Below, in pieces: positions 1-11,345 of a DNA stretch of 64,000 bases. The DNA lies in the NCBI GenBank assembly GCA_033439765.1, contig JAULSN010000004.1, positions 2,552,001 to 2,616,000 on the forward strand, given 5' to 3'. The translations under genes and the position numbers were made by a program. Numbering within the stretch: position 1 is the stretch's first letter; every line of letters begins with the position of its first letter. The notes beneath the pieces were generated by a model. It was not told where the DNA came from, made no database searches, and saw nothing but the letters and a program-made list of their open reading frames with translations. The DNA is from Lasiosphaeria ovina (lineage: Eukaryota; Ascomycota; Sordariomycetes; Sordariales; Lasiosphaeriaceae).

Positions 1-1070
1 GCCGGTTTGGTTTTGGTTCTGCTTCTTTTCTAAAGGGAGGCGTTGCAAACCAAACGGGTCTGTATATACATGTGTATAACACGCGTGGCAGGGCAGCATA
101 TGGCATGGCATAGAATGCAATGGTATGACATGGCAATGGAAGCATATAGCATGGCCAACGACGACTCTTTTTTTTTCCCCTTCGTCTTCTTAGTGGTAGG
201 GGAATCAAAACGCCAGTCAAGAGGATTCACGGGAATAGATGGCTACCTACCTATCTGCCTGGCTAGATATCTGCAGATGGGTGGCTCTTTTTTTTTCCCG
301 TCGTCGTCGTCGTCGTCTTCTTCTCGATATAGAAGACACAGGAAATGGGAACGCTATCAGCAGATGCCCCTTTCTTTTCCTTTATTCTCGCGGGCGATGT
401 GTGTGTGTGTGGCAGTCTATCTCTGCTTGCTTGCTTGCTTGCTTGCCAATGTGCGTGTGCGTGTGTGTGTGTCTGGATGTGTGCTCGTCCGCTGTCGTTC
501 GTTTTCGTTATCGTTATCGCTATCGTAGTCGTCATAGTCATGGCCATGGTCATGGTCATAGCCATGGTCACGATCACTGCCATCGCATCTATCTCGCGCA
601 CGTGTGTTTTCCCTTCACCGCCAACTGAGCTGATTTCCTTTCTTGTTTGCCCCCTCTCCCATCTTTTAATGTTATTACTGAAACCATAAACCATGCCGTG
701 AACCATAATTTCTAAACCAAACTGCGCGCATTCGAATTGGTTTGCTAATCGTTGGTCTGGATTGGCCTGGTCAGGTCTGGCTTGGGGTTTTGGTTTTGGG
801 TTTGCGTGCCGGAAACCCCCTCATTTTCTCATCCGGATTCTCATCTATAGAGAGGATGGCAGTCTTGGGATGGATGGATGATGGGGAAATGTGCGGCAAG
901 ACGCGGCACATCCCCCGGATTCTGCGAGTTGCGAGTTGCAATTACAATTGCCAAGTTGCGAGGGCAAACGGAGCTAGTACGTGTCGTGTGCAAGTGATGG
1001 TGCCACTTCCTGCCCTGCCCTGGCCGCTGCGGTTTGTGTTGTTAATTAGTTGGGATGTAATCGTTGGGAT

Positions 1071-1072
<2 letters not shown>

Positions 1073-1105
<33 letters not shown>
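1073..1105. repeat. (GT)n microsatellite
   Basis: An uninterrupted GT dinucleotide tract of about 33 bp, the first of three GT-rich tracts within 500 bp. Confidence 0.95.
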
Positions 1106-1106
<1 letters not shown>

Positions 1107-1230
1107 CTTGATCGTGGTGCGGGATGGAATTGTGGCGATCGTGGAATATGGGATATATATCTTCTCGTCTGGTTTCGTCTGTTGCTTTCTATACATGTGT
1201 GTGTATGTATCTATGTCAATGTTTCTGGGC

Positions 1231-1231
<1 letters not shown>

Positions 1232-1312
<81 letters not shown>
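1232..1312. repeat. Long (GT)n microsatellite
   Basis: About 80 bp of uninterrupted GT repeats, the longest dinucleotide tract in the window. Alternating purine-pyrimidine DNA of this length can adopt Z-DNA. Length is likely to vary between strains. Confidence 0.97.
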
Positions 1313-1313
<1 letters not shown>

Positions 1314-1496
1314 TGTGTGTGTATGTGTCGACGTTGTCGCCGCAGGCCCATGGGAGCGGATGAACGTGTTTCGAAATAGCTTCCCGCCGTGGGGGAAATA
1401 GGGGGAGAGGAGAAGAGAAAGCGGGAATGAGCGCCCGCGCCCCAGCCCGTGGCCCGCTTGTGCTAGTTTGTGTTTCTAGAAGTGTCTGTGTGCGTG

Positions 1497-1547
1497 CGTG
1501 CGTGTGTGTGTGTGTGTGTGTCTGTATGTGTGTGTGTGTGCGTGTGG
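1497..1547. repeat. Interrupted (GT)n tract
   Basis: GT repeats with GC, CT and AT interruptions, a third copy of the GT-rich tracts upstream of the CCCH gene. Confidence 0.9.
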
Positions 1548-1746
1548 ATGGAAGAGTGGGACGTAGGTTAGGTAGGAGATTGATAAACGAAAATCAGAAA
1601 TGGGAAAGAAATGACTGGACGATGGTCTGATGTTTTGATTTGGTTCCGTGGCTGGCTGGCTACCTGGCTGCGTATCCAACCCAGGCAGAAGAGGATACGG
1701 AGAGTTACAGGGCGAGGTACAAACAGAGGCATGGCCCGTCTCCTAG

Positions 1747-1778
<32 letters not shown>

Positions 1779-1779
1779 G
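1747..1779. repeat. (GTCT)n tetranucleotide microsatellite
   Basis: About eight tandem copies of GTCT. The complementary class (GACA) recurs near 52.54 kb. Confidence 0.95.
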
Positions 1780-2474
1780 GCCTTGTCGATGTACGGCGGC
1801 TGAGTTGCAAAACGACGGACAGGTGGGCAACCATGGCCCATGTCATGTGTATCTATCTCTCTGCATGGCTTATGTGTGAGGATTTGCCCAAGGTACCGTT
1901 CGCCCGCAACTGAACAGGGCGGCGGTTTTTCCCAGTCCATGGCCGGGCTGTCACGACGGCCGTGACACATAGGGTAGCTAACCTCCGGTAGCCTCAGCCC
2001 AAGCCCAGGCCCAGGCCCAGGCTCGCCAGGTCGGGGTTGATGAAACCGAAACCGGCTCTCTCCGATTTCCACTTTCCGTTTGGCACGTGGGAAACAAAAG
2101 TAGCCGTTCGTTTTGCTTGGGGATACAGAAACGGAAGTGCAGAAGTGCAGAGTAGTGGTGGGCGTTGCGTTGTGGGCGGCAGCTGCAGGTATCCGGCCTC
2201 CCTCTCCCAAGCGCAGGGAACCCTATGCGTATGAAAATGGGCCCGTTTGCTTCTGTCTATCCATCAGTCTGTCAGTCTCATTTCTTGCTGCCCCTCCTCC
2301 GCGTCGTCCTCTCTCTTCCCTTTCCCCGCGGCTGCCCCTTCTTTTCCCCTCTCCTCCCCTCCCCTGAGTTGAGCAAGATAGCTACCTGGGCAGTGGCAAC
2401 AGCTATCTGTGTCTGGAACGGACGGCAGCACCAGGCTTGCGGGTGTTGCTTTTTCTCTGCTTGCTCGTGCTTGC

Positions 2475-2505
2475 TACCTCACCTCACCTCACCTCACCTC
2501 ACCTC
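2475..2505. repeat. (ACCTC)n pentanucleotide repeat
   Basis: About six tandem ACCTC units upstream of the CCCH gene. Confidence 0.95.
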
Positions 2506-2565
2506 GCAGGTGTCCTATCTTTTCTATTTAACCACAGAATGCGTGCCGGTCTCTGTTGGGCTCCC

Positions 2566-2602
2566 TCTTCTTCTTCTTCTTCTTCTTCTTCTTCTTCTTC
2601 TT
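2566..2602. repeat. (TTC)n trinucleotide repeat
   Basis: About twelve TTC units forming a strict pyrimidine tract, typical of fungal promoter and leader regions. Confidence 0.95.
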
Positions 2603-2758
2603 CCACCACCGCCCGAGCTATCTAGAGCGCGCTCTGCCTTCTACACACCTACACCTACACTCGTATTCACACGCGCTCGCACTCAGCTTGGATCACGGTC
2701 ACGGTCACGATCACTCGAAATATCACAAGCGGCGCGCCTTCCGCTTCTCTTTTCCTAT

Positions 2759-2828
2759 TCTACTACTACTATTACTACTACTACTACTGCTGCTGCTGCT
2801 ACTACTACTACTACTACTACTACTACTA
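2759..2828. repeat. (TAC)n/(TGC) trinucleotide repeat
   Basis: About 70 bp of TAC/ACT repeats with a short inner run of TGC units near 2788-2800. Confidence 0.95.
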
Positions 2829-3270
2829 GTTCTACTATCACGGCTGGGCAGAGACGGACGAATACGATCACGGATACAGAGAAAGACACAGGCCTCCCGT
2901 TCCCGCTCCCGCTCCCGAACCAGTCCAGCAGCGCCCAGTCTGCCGTACCGCCACCTCCACCTCCACCTCAGATCCAACCCGGGTTCAGCACTTGAAGCAG
3001 AAGTGAGGCTGTTCTGAAGGCGAGCCTGTCTGGGTGCTTCTGTCTGTCTCGCGAGCTCCAGCTGTTTCCGACCTGGCGACGACGACGGCAAGGAGGCACT
3101 ACTGCCCTAGCCCGAAAGCGAAGGAAGGACTCTGTTGGCATTTCACAGAGGCGAGACGAGGCGGTATAGGTAGAAGTCGACGCGTTTCGTTTGCAACAGA
3201 CGCAACGCAGCCACCCTTGCCCTGCCCTGCCCTGTCCGTCTTATCGGCTTCTCTCTTGTGCTCCTGTGTT

Positions 3271-3335
3271 ACAGGCACAGCACAGCACAGCACAGCACAG
3301 TACAGTACAGCGCAGCATAGTACAGCACAGCACGG
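3271..3335. repeat. (CACAG)n degenerate pentanucleotide repeat
   Basis: Tandem CACAG/TACAG/CGCAG units lying 65-130 bp before the chosen start of the CCCH gene, probably in its 5' untranslated leader. Confidence 0.9.
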
Positions 3336-3399
3336 TATCGTCCAATCTTTGGGGCTCAGTTTCTGTCTGTCCCTGTCTCCCCGGCAGCCCGCCTCCGCC

Positions 3400-3479
3400 A
3401 TGGACGCCATGCTCCTCAAAGAGCACCACCACCAGTCGCAGCAACACCTCCACCAGCACAACTTGCAACAGGAGCAACA

Positions 3480-3512
<33 letters not shown>

Positions 3513-4713
3513 CCAGCGTCTGCAACATCAGCAGCAGCAACAGCAGCAACAAAACGCTGGTTCAACTGCCCCTGTCTCTTCACCAAGTGCCGGTGCCGGT
3601 GCCGGTGCTGGTGCTGGTGCCAGCCGCGACTCTCCCCATCGCCCCTCTATAACGTCGTCGGACGACCTGTCAGGCTCGTCGTCGGGTCTCGCCTCGTTCA
3701 CGTCGACGCGCGACACGTCGCCCGACTTTCTCGTGGCCCGGCTGCTTGCCTCGAACCAGAACCAGAATCAGAACCAGAACCACAGCCATAGCCATAGCCA
3801 TAGCCATAGCCATAGCCATAGCCATAGCCAGAACCACAACCACAGCCACGGTCATATATCTTCCGAGGCCAGCTCCAAGCCGCTGCCGTCGCCATACGAG
3901 CTGCCCCCCTCGACCTCCCCCTCTTCGTCGTCGTCTTCGCCTTCACCTTCGTCCTCGCAGCCGCCGGGCCGGCCCGCCAGTCTCGTCTCGTCCGACGACA
4001 CCGACGCCAACGCCAACGCCAACGCCAACGCCAACGCCAACGCCAACTCCAACGCCAACGCCAACGCCAACGACGACCGCGCCATGGGCACCTCCTCCTC
4101 CTTCGACCCCTACGGCCAGCTCCAACACCCCGCCCGCCCGTCTGCGCCCGCAGCCGACGGCCAGTCGCGAGGCACCGGCCCGACCTCGCAGAACTGGCGC
4201 ATCGTCGCAGGGGGTGGAGGGAGCGGAAATGCCAACAATAACAACAACAATAACAACCACCGTCACAGCCACAGCCACGGCCACAGCCACAGCCACAGCC
4301 ACGGCATCCACGGCAACCACATCATCGACCCATTGCACGGCGGTAATGATAATGGCAATGATAATGGCAATATCGTCGGCAACGCCAGCCGCGTCCTGCG
4401 TCCGTTTGTGCTTCCCGTGAGACAGCCGTCGGTCCCGACGTCGGCCGGTTTTGGGGCGGCTGCAGCACCGCCGTCGTTGTTTTCGCCTTTCTTCCCGCCC
4501 AGCATGAGCATGAGCATGCCAGTGGGCGTGAGCGTGGGCGTGGGTGCTGGTGCCGGCCATACGCAGCAGCTGCTGCAGCAGATGGCACACCACCACCAAT
4601 ATCAACCACAGCAACAGCAGCAGTCTGCCTCGCTGGGGTTCGACGAGAGTGCAGCGGCGCAAAACTGGATGCAGGCGCGCGGACCCGAGCAACAGCAGCA
4701 GACGACACAGGTC

Positions 4714-4767
<54 letters not shown>

Positions 4768-6471
4768 GACGAGGCCAGCGCAAACGCAGGCACAAGTGGT
4801 GGCAGCCACTTCTTCGCCTACGCGTACCGCCGCCCCGACGGGCAGTACACGCGCCTGATCCCCGCCGACATGCTGCCGGCGCTGCACGACATCGCACCGT
4901 CGCAGCCCAACTGCAACGGGCTCGTCGTCGTGCCCGTGCCCCTGGGCCTCGCCCCCAACGGCCGCTCGAGCAACACGGAGCACGTGGCGTGGAAGGTAAG
5001 TTTCTGTTCTTATGATTCTAGTTCTCGAGAAGGGGTGCTGACAAAAGCATAACAGATTCCAGATCCGATCCAGGTGAGTTTGGTCAGTCCCTTTTATATT
5101 CCCCCGTTTCCGGGGTGTGGTTTGCATCTAGTCACCCCCTTTTCCTGTCTCTTGTCTCTCTTGGCACACACACCACGCACATGAACATGCAAACGCGGCA
5201 TCGAACCATTACCACCACCAATCAATCACCCATGACAACCACCCCCTTGACAAGCAACACAGCCAGGCTAACACCCAGACCCGGCGCCTCGCCCGTCGCG
5301 CAACAAACAGTCACACATCGACTCCATCGTGGCGTGCTCGCCGCCGCCGACGCCGTCCTCGTCGGCCACAACCACAACAACAGCAGCGGCTCCCACGCCA
5401 CACAACCACAACCACAACCACACCCACAACACCCACAGCCATATCAACCACCACACCCACACTCACACCCAACAGCCCTCCCAACAGCAACCCCACAAAA
5501 AAATCAAAGTGTACTGCGACAAGTGGGTGCACGAGGGCGTGTGCGCCTTCACGCAGCAGGGCTGCAAGTACAAGCACGAGATGCCCTTCGACAAGGACAC
5601 GCAGCAGCGCCTGGGCCTGTTCCACGGGCTGCCGGCGTGGTGGAAGAAGCACCAGGCCGAGCTGAACCGCACGCACCGCGGCGATCTGCTGGCCGAGGGC
5701 GCCGATTTGCCGGTTGTCATTCCTGCTACTGCTAATAATAATAATGGGAATAATGGGACTTCATTTGGCGGGGGGGTCCAGCAGCATCGTGCGCGCGCTG
5801 CGACTACGCCGCAGTCGTCGACGATGATGGGTGGTAGGGGTGATTCTGGTGTTTCTGGTTCTGGTGCTGCTGGTTCGTCGCTCAGGGGCGGGAATACCAG
5901 CAACAACAATAGCAACAGCAGCAACAACAACAGCAGCGGAAACTGCAACGCCACGGCGGCTGCGGCAGACAATGACCGCGCGAGCCAGCTGCAGCAGCAG
6001 CAGCAACAACGCTCTACCTCTACTACTCCGGGAGTCAGTAGTGGTTGTAATGGCAATGGTAACGGCAGCGGCGGCACCCCCGTCTGGGCGCGCCCGTTCC
6101 ACACCGCGGCGAGCAACAGCACGGGGGGCAACAACACGGGGGGCGGCGGCGGAACTGAAGCGAGCACAAAGGGCACGAGCCGGTTCGGTGAGTTTTTTTT
6201 TTTTTTTTTTTCCTGTCTCTTCGCTCGCTTGTGTCGTATCGTATTGTCTACAGTTGGTGGTGGGTGGCTAACAGAGTGAAAAAAAACAACAGCCGCAGCA
6301 GCGCTCTTCCCCTCGCCGTTTGGGCCCATCGCGCCGCCGCTGGCTTCTGTAGCTGGGTCTGCGTCTACGTCTGCTGCGAATAACAACAACGCCACAAGCT
6401 CGCCGTCGGCTTCCCAGCAGCAGCAGCAGCGCCGCTCGACCACCATGTCCATGCCCATGTCGCAGCACTAG
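3400..6471 (+). CDS. CCCH zinc-finger protein with extreme low-complexity tracts
   Basis: Four exons by my reading: 3400-4995, 5056-5073 (18-nt micro-exon), 5311-6187 and 6293-6471, giving 889 aa. The start is taken at CCGCCATGG although the frame stays open upstream to 3034. One CCCH finger lies near residues 607-629 (C-x8-C-x6-C-x3-H, in VYCDKWVHEGVC...CKYKHEMPF), followed by a conserved GLPAWWKKHQAELNR segment. A second conserved block (FFAYAYRRPDGQYTRLIPAD through NTEHVAWKIPDPIQ) spans the first two introns and supports them. CCCH fingers of this kind usually bind RNA, but the target here is unknown. The rest is polyQ, (SH)n, (NA)n, GAGAGA, N-rich and S-rich sequence encoded by near-perfect DNA repeats. 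Likely a fungal regulator; no specific pathway can be assigned. Confidence 0.83.
3781..3830. repeat. Coding (AGCCAT)n hexamer repeat
   Basis: Tandem AGCCAT units inside the CCCH gene encode an (SH)n tract of about eight dipeptides. The units are identical at the DNA level, pointing to recent slippage expansion. Confidence 0.93.
4003..4071. repeat. Coding (GCCAAC)n hexamer repeat
   Basis: Tandem GCCAAC units in the CCCH gene encode an (NA)n tract of roughly eleven dipeptides, broken once by a TCC (Ser) codon. Confidence 0.93.
4711..4764. repeat. Coding (CAG)n polyglutamine tract
   Basis: A near-pure CAG run of about 18 codons in the CCCH gene, a typical slippage-prone polyQ tract. A shorter CAG tract lies at 3482-3510. 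Confidence 0.95.
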
Positions 6472-6872
6472 CAGCAGTACTAGCTAAAAAACTGAACTGA
6501 GCCGACACCACCAGGCCCTTTTTTGTTTCTCAGAGAAACAGGCTCTGGGCTGTTGCCTGGCTCTCATCAGCGCGGCTGCTCCTGCGTCGGTGGCATTAGG
6601 TATCGACTATCCATCCATCAATCCATATATCACCGTCGCTACCGACCAGATCTGCAATGAATGGGAAGGGAAGCTGCGGCAGACCACTCCCGGAAAATAA
6701 TACGAGCTGCTTGCCTTGCCCCCCTTTTGCGCCTCCCCTTTCTCACGAGCTAGGGAGGGTCAGTCAGGGGTCAGAGAAGGAGGTTATGGGAACAGCAGCA
6801 AACGATAACAAAAAACATGAACGCGAAAGAGGTGTTCGCGCCCTCCTCTGAATTTCTCACGAGGAGAAATAT

Positions 6873-6903
<31 letters not shown>

Positions 6904-9012
6904 CAGCACAACGCAGCGCGTTGCCTTTTTCCTCTCTGGCGGCTTTATTCACATTTACCCGCCCACCTCGGTCATTTCCTTTTTTTTTTCCCCAATCTTC
7001 TCACACTCAGTCAGGGAGAGCGAGCAACTTATGGCCTGCCCCCTTTTTCCCCACATCCCCTTAGTTTTGCGTTTTTACCTTCTTTTTCAGTTTCCTTGAT
7101 AATTTTTTTGGAGTTTGGCCTTTTCCCTACTTCCGGCCCTGCTGCTAATGCCATAGGGAGAGTTTCAGTTCTGCTCACACCCACCCATAAAAAAAATTCA
7201 CATACCATACCATACCATACCTGAAAAAAGGAAAGATCGAGCAAAGATCGAGCGTCTCCTTGTTTATTCCCTCCAAAAACCCCTTCTATAGGATCTTTTT
7301 CTTCTTTTTCTACTCTTCTAGACAAAGTTCACGTCCAACCATATCATGTCATGTCATGTCATGTCACGTCACGCCAGCCACGTACGTACGCCACGGCAAG
7401 CAAATTGGGAAACGAAAAGGAAATGTGAAACAAAGAGAAAAAGACTACAACTACACGAGACATGTGACACAGAGAGGCGAGGACGAGGGAATTTGAACTG
7501 AAAGAAAAAGGAGAATGATTGACAGGGAAGGAAAGAGAAAAAAAGAATGAACGGGGCTAGCAATGGCCAGGGAGGTTTTTTTTTTTTTTTTTTTTCCTAG
7601 TTTCATACTCGGGACTCCCCTTTATTTTCCCTTCTTACTTTCAGCTTTCCTTAGCCCCTTTTTCTCTTCTTTTCTTACTCCCCAGGTGCACTATTTAGCT
7701 ATTCTTCCTCCTTCTTTTTCTGCCTGGCTTGGGGTGGGGTGCCCTGATTTCCGCATCGCCGGGGAATGGATTGGGAGGAGGGGATACGAAGGAAGGAAGA
7801 AAACGACACGACGACGCGAACGCGCGAAAAAAAGGACTTTGGGGGAAACTTCTGGAATCGGGATTGGGCTGTCAATGGAATATGGGATATGGGATATGGA
7901 ACAAGGAGGGTCCTCGAGGGGAGGGGCAAGATACGAGGCTGGCGGCCAAATGAAACTCTCCTCGGCGGTTCACTTGGCTGGGCGGTTTTTTTTTTTTTGG
8001 AGTCTCTTGCTTTGCTTGCTGGTCCCTTGTGGCGGACGCGTTTTCGTTATTTTCTTTTTTTCCCTTTCTGTGTGGCATACTAGGGACGGGAGACGGGACA
8101 CGGGCAGTCTATCTACACACGGGCCGGGACTCGGACAGTGAAAATGCCGTTGCGCCTTCTTTACCACCTAGTTTAGGTACCTTACTTTGGGCAGGTTAGG
8201 CGGAGTCTGGATTTTGAGTACGGCTTGGCATGGTTTTGGGCCTGCACTGCACGGGCGCGCACGCAGACAGGCAGCAGGGAAATGCATTCCTTTTTTGCTT
8301 TTGGCATCCCTGACCAACTCGCTCTTTCCTTGCTTGTGTGACTGTCTTGGAGCTTGTTCAGCTGAGCGGAGAGAGGCGGTCTTCTCAACTCCATTTCTGC
8401 GCCGAATGTTTACCAGGGGCCCCCGGAGGGCCGCCGGAGGCAAAAAAGAAAGAAAGAAAGAAATAAATAAAAAGGGCCGCTCAGCTCCGTAGATCCTGGG
8501 CAGTTATCCAAGAGCTGTCTCGGGTGCGACCGTCGAGCTACGTCGCTGCTTCACATGGCGAATGTCGTGAAACCTGGTGTCATTCCATGAAGAGACGTTG
8601 TTAGTGCCACAGTGGCTTGCCTCTGGGGCTTGACTACCCCACCACAGCCCCTGCACCCAGCTGCAGCCGTGACCGTTGCTAAGTGGGGCCCACTTCAATG
8701 CTGCCTCGCGACAAATCGCGGGGAGCTTCTATCACTTCGTCTCGTACACCGGCAGCCTCGCCTCCCCACGGAGCACACAGCACATCGGAAAATACTGGCC
8801 GGCGAAGGGCCCTCAATTAAGCCGCACACCCAGCCAGCCGACCGCGAGGCATGCGACTGGAGGCCCGACCGAGGTGCAGCACCCAAGAGCCGAGCGAGCC
8901 CTAACTTGAACTTGCAGGTCCTCCCTCGCTACCTCGAGCTCCCCGCCGCTAGATCGGCTGTCTGTGCCGCCTGTCCCGAATCAGATCACGTCCGCCACCA
9001 CACCCGGCAGCC
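6472..9012. other. Intergenic region, no gene seen
   Basis: Tandem intergenic space between the CCCH gene and CSN3. It holds a (GA)n tract at about 6873-6903, a short ATGTC repeat near 7345-7370, several poly-T runs (7577-7595, 7986-7999), a (GAAA)n tract at 8448-8462 and one copy of the GC-rich two-copy element at 8419-8486. Open frames here are short, repeat-biased and unlike any family I know. Confidence 0.6.
8419..8486. repeat. Two-copy GC-rich element, copy A
   Basis: A 25-bp core (8419-8443) beginning GCCCCCGGAGGG and ending GCCGGAGGCAA is followed by an A-rich spacer with GAAA units (31 bp) and then GGCCGCTCAGCT (8475-8486). The same order occurs at 12329-12380. Possibly the end of an old dispersed repeat. 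Confidence 0.7.
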
Positions 9013-10626
9013 ATGGACAACGCCGCCTCCGTTCTGCTGGCCTTCCCGCCAGACGGCGACCTGCCGACTCTCGAAAAATACCACAAGGCCGTTACCGCCC
9101 ACGTGCAGCAGGTCGAGAGGCTCCTCAAGGACACCACGACCAACCTGGCGAGCCTGGCCCCCCTGCTCCTCGAGCACGTCAACCCGGCCGTCAACTCCAT
9201 CTCGTACCTGGCCCTCCTGCAGTCCATCCTGGCCTCAGAGAAAACCACGCAGCCCCAGCGCCTCGCCGTCCTTCCCAGCGTCACCGCCTTCCTCATGACC
9301 TTTGACCCCCGCCAGATCCGATATGTCGGCTCCGCTCTCTCCCGTTTGCTCGACCTTGTCGCGACTAACGAGCTGTTGCCCGTGAGTCGTATTCTGCCGC
9401 TATATGTTCAGGCTACTCTGCCACATTAGGTTCAGGCTACTCTGGCACCACATGTTCAGTCTACTAACACCCACAAGGCCTCCGCCGCCGTCGACGTGCT
9501 CGCCACAGCCATCCTCCGACTCAACCCCGCCGGCTCCATGCTGACCTCGCACCACCTCTCGCTGGTGAGCCTCGCCTACGAGACGAACAACATTGAGCCC
9601 GCCCTCCCCGTCCTCGAGAAGACGATAGTCTTTTACCCCGGCGTCAAGGGCGCTGCCGCAGGGAAGCGCCTGCTGGGCGACCCGGCCCTGGCCCCCGCCG
9701 CATACCTGACCCCCGAGTCGGGCCTGACGACAAAGCTCAGCAGCGCCTCGGTGCTGCAGTACGACCTCTTTTGCGGCCTGTGCTTCATCCAGCGCCGCAT
9801 GTGGCAGCAGGCCTTTGACGCCCTGGAGCGCGTCGTCACGTACCCCACCAAGGACCTGGCCTGCAGCAAGATCATGGTCGACGCACACAACAAGTGGGTC
9901 CTCGTCGGCCTGCTGCTCACGGGCAAGATGCCCGCGCTGCCGTCCACGACGTCCCAGGCCGCGCAAAAGACGTACGCGACGCTCGGCAAGGCGTACACGG
10001 CGATTGGCAAGGCGTTCGAGAAGCTCACGGCCGAGACCATCAAGGCCGAGGCCTTTTCCCTGGGACAGTACAGCCTGGCCGAGGAGGGCAACCTGGGGCT
10101 GATGCAGCTCGTGCTCTCCCACTACCAGCGCTGGCAGATTGTCAACCTCGGCGAGGCCTACACCAAGATCTCGCTCGAGCAGATACGCGCGCAGACGCAG
10201 AGCGCAGAGACGGGCGCGCCGCTCGAGACCGAGGCCGAGATCGAGGCGCTGGTGGAGAGCATGATTGGCGACGGCATGCTGCACGGCGTCATCGAGAAGC
10301 CGGCCCCCGCCGCCGAGGAGGGCGACGACGGCACGCCGCCGCCGCCGCCGCAGCCGGGCTACCTCCACTTCCTGTCGCCGGCGGACGACCTCTCGGAGCA
10401 GCAGTTCGCCGCGCAGATGCTGGCGGCGGCCCAGCGCATCAAGGACCTGGGGCCCGTAGTGAAGGCTGCCAGCGAGCGGCTGGGCACGCGGCCCGAGTAC
10501 GTGCGCTATCTAGTTAAGGAGCAGAAGCGGGACAAGGACGGCTCGGGGCCAAACTCGGCAGCTATGGGCTTCGAGTCGACGTTCGACGAAGAGGACCTCA
10601 TGACGGGGGTCACGGCGGGCATTTAA
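9013..10626 (+). CDS. csn3: COP9 signalosome complex subunit 3
   Basis: Two exons, 9013-9381 and 9478-10626, give 505 aa. The intron (9382-9477) has a GTGAGT donor and a CTAAC branch site. CSN3 is a PCI-family scaffold subunit of the COP9 signalosome, which removes Nedd8 from cullin-RING ubiquitin ligases. In filamentous fungi the complex affects development and light responses. The assignment rests on length and on helical-repeat motifs typical of fungal CSN3, such as QYDLFCGLCFIQRRMWQQA, ERVVTYP, AHNKWVLVGLLLTGK and a PCI-like block around LQLVLSHYQRWQIVNLGEAYTKISL. An acidic and proline-rich loop near residues 395-410 precedes PGYLHFLSP. The C-terminal tail ends in an acidic SMGFEST-like stretch common in this family. 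The start codon has good context. Confidence 0.9.
9405..9476 (+). repeat. 24-bp tandem repeats forming the CSN3 intron
   Basis: Three units with a period of 24 bp start at 9405, 9429 and 9453 around the core TTCAGGCTACTCTG. The third copy has diverged to TTCAGTCTACTAAC and carries the branch-site CTAAC. They make up most of the 96-bp intron. Confidence 0.85.
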
Positions 10627-11345
10627 CCGCAATACATTTTTTGCGGGAGCGTGCTGGTGTGGAAAATACCCCGAGATACAGAAAAGCGGCAGGCAGGCAG
10701 GCAGGGGCGCAAAAGATGCCCAGGCTGTTTGTCGGTGGCAGGGATAGAAGGGATGGAACATGACCGCTTTTTCTTTTCACTCTTGTCCTTGAGGGGATGT
10801 CCTCAAGGGGACAAAAGGAACTGTCTCGATAGACTTAGTGACCAGGTAGCTAGCTAGCCCGAGGGTAACTTGCGCGCGAAGGTGTATCGAGACGGATGTG
10901 CGCCGCGGCTGGCTGGCAGAGACACGACATGACGTGAATGAATAAAGCCAATATATAAGCCCAAGAGTTGCAGTGCTTGTGCGTGTGTTGTCGACTGAAG
11001 ATGGCAAGGGCTATACCGGTGCCCCTTTACGCGCTTGGATTATCAAGTATGTGGCTATCAGACACATCGCCAGTGTTGCTTAGCGCTGGTAATATGCTAA
11101 ACATTTGAGTAAGCCTATCCCGGTGGTATTTTTTCTTCTTGAGAGCTAATCACCATCCACGTGTGGTTTGGTTTGGTTTGGCAGTTGCAACTCGCATGAA
11201 GATGTAGCTGCCGCAACACACCTCGAGATATCTTTATTGTACATGTACAATACATACAGGCAGTAGAGGTTCGATAGATATATAGATAGATAGGCAATGT
11301 TTGTGGCAGTGATTGTCACGTGAGCTGGTGGCAGCATTGTCTCAT
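10627..11345. other. Intergenic region between CSN3 and tRNA-Ser
   Basis: No gene is seen. A short GGCAG repeat lies at about 10687-10705. The CTTGAGGGGATGTCCTCAAG inverted repeat near 10788-10807 could form a hairpin in the CSN3 3' region. Confidence 0.55.

Larger units (their letters stand above)
1..3399. other. Microsatellite-rich upstream region of the CCCH gene, no gene seen
   Basis: I see no convincing gene in these 3.4 kb. The longer open frames on either strand are made of simple repeats (poly-CV, poly-HT, poly-S) and change identity with the repeat. The region is crowded with simple sequence tracts, listed separately. It ends at a Kozak-like CCGCCATGG start, so part of it is probably promoter and a long 5' untranslated leader. 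That last point is inference. Confidence 0.6.

Noticed and set aside
1073..2828. Possible CRISPR-like or satellite array
   Set aside because: The tracts are plain microsatellites of different units without spacers, in a eukaryotic genome.
3034..3399. N-terminal extension of the CCCH protein from ATG 3034
   Set aside because: The extension reads through the CACAG repeat and has no conserved sequence; ATG 3400 has a far better context.
3943..5127. 394-codon minus-strand open frame opposite the CCCH gene
   Set aside because: It consists of the complement of coding repeats (VGVGVG, LLLLL, AVAVAV). The plus strand carries the conserved zinc finger, so this is a shadow.
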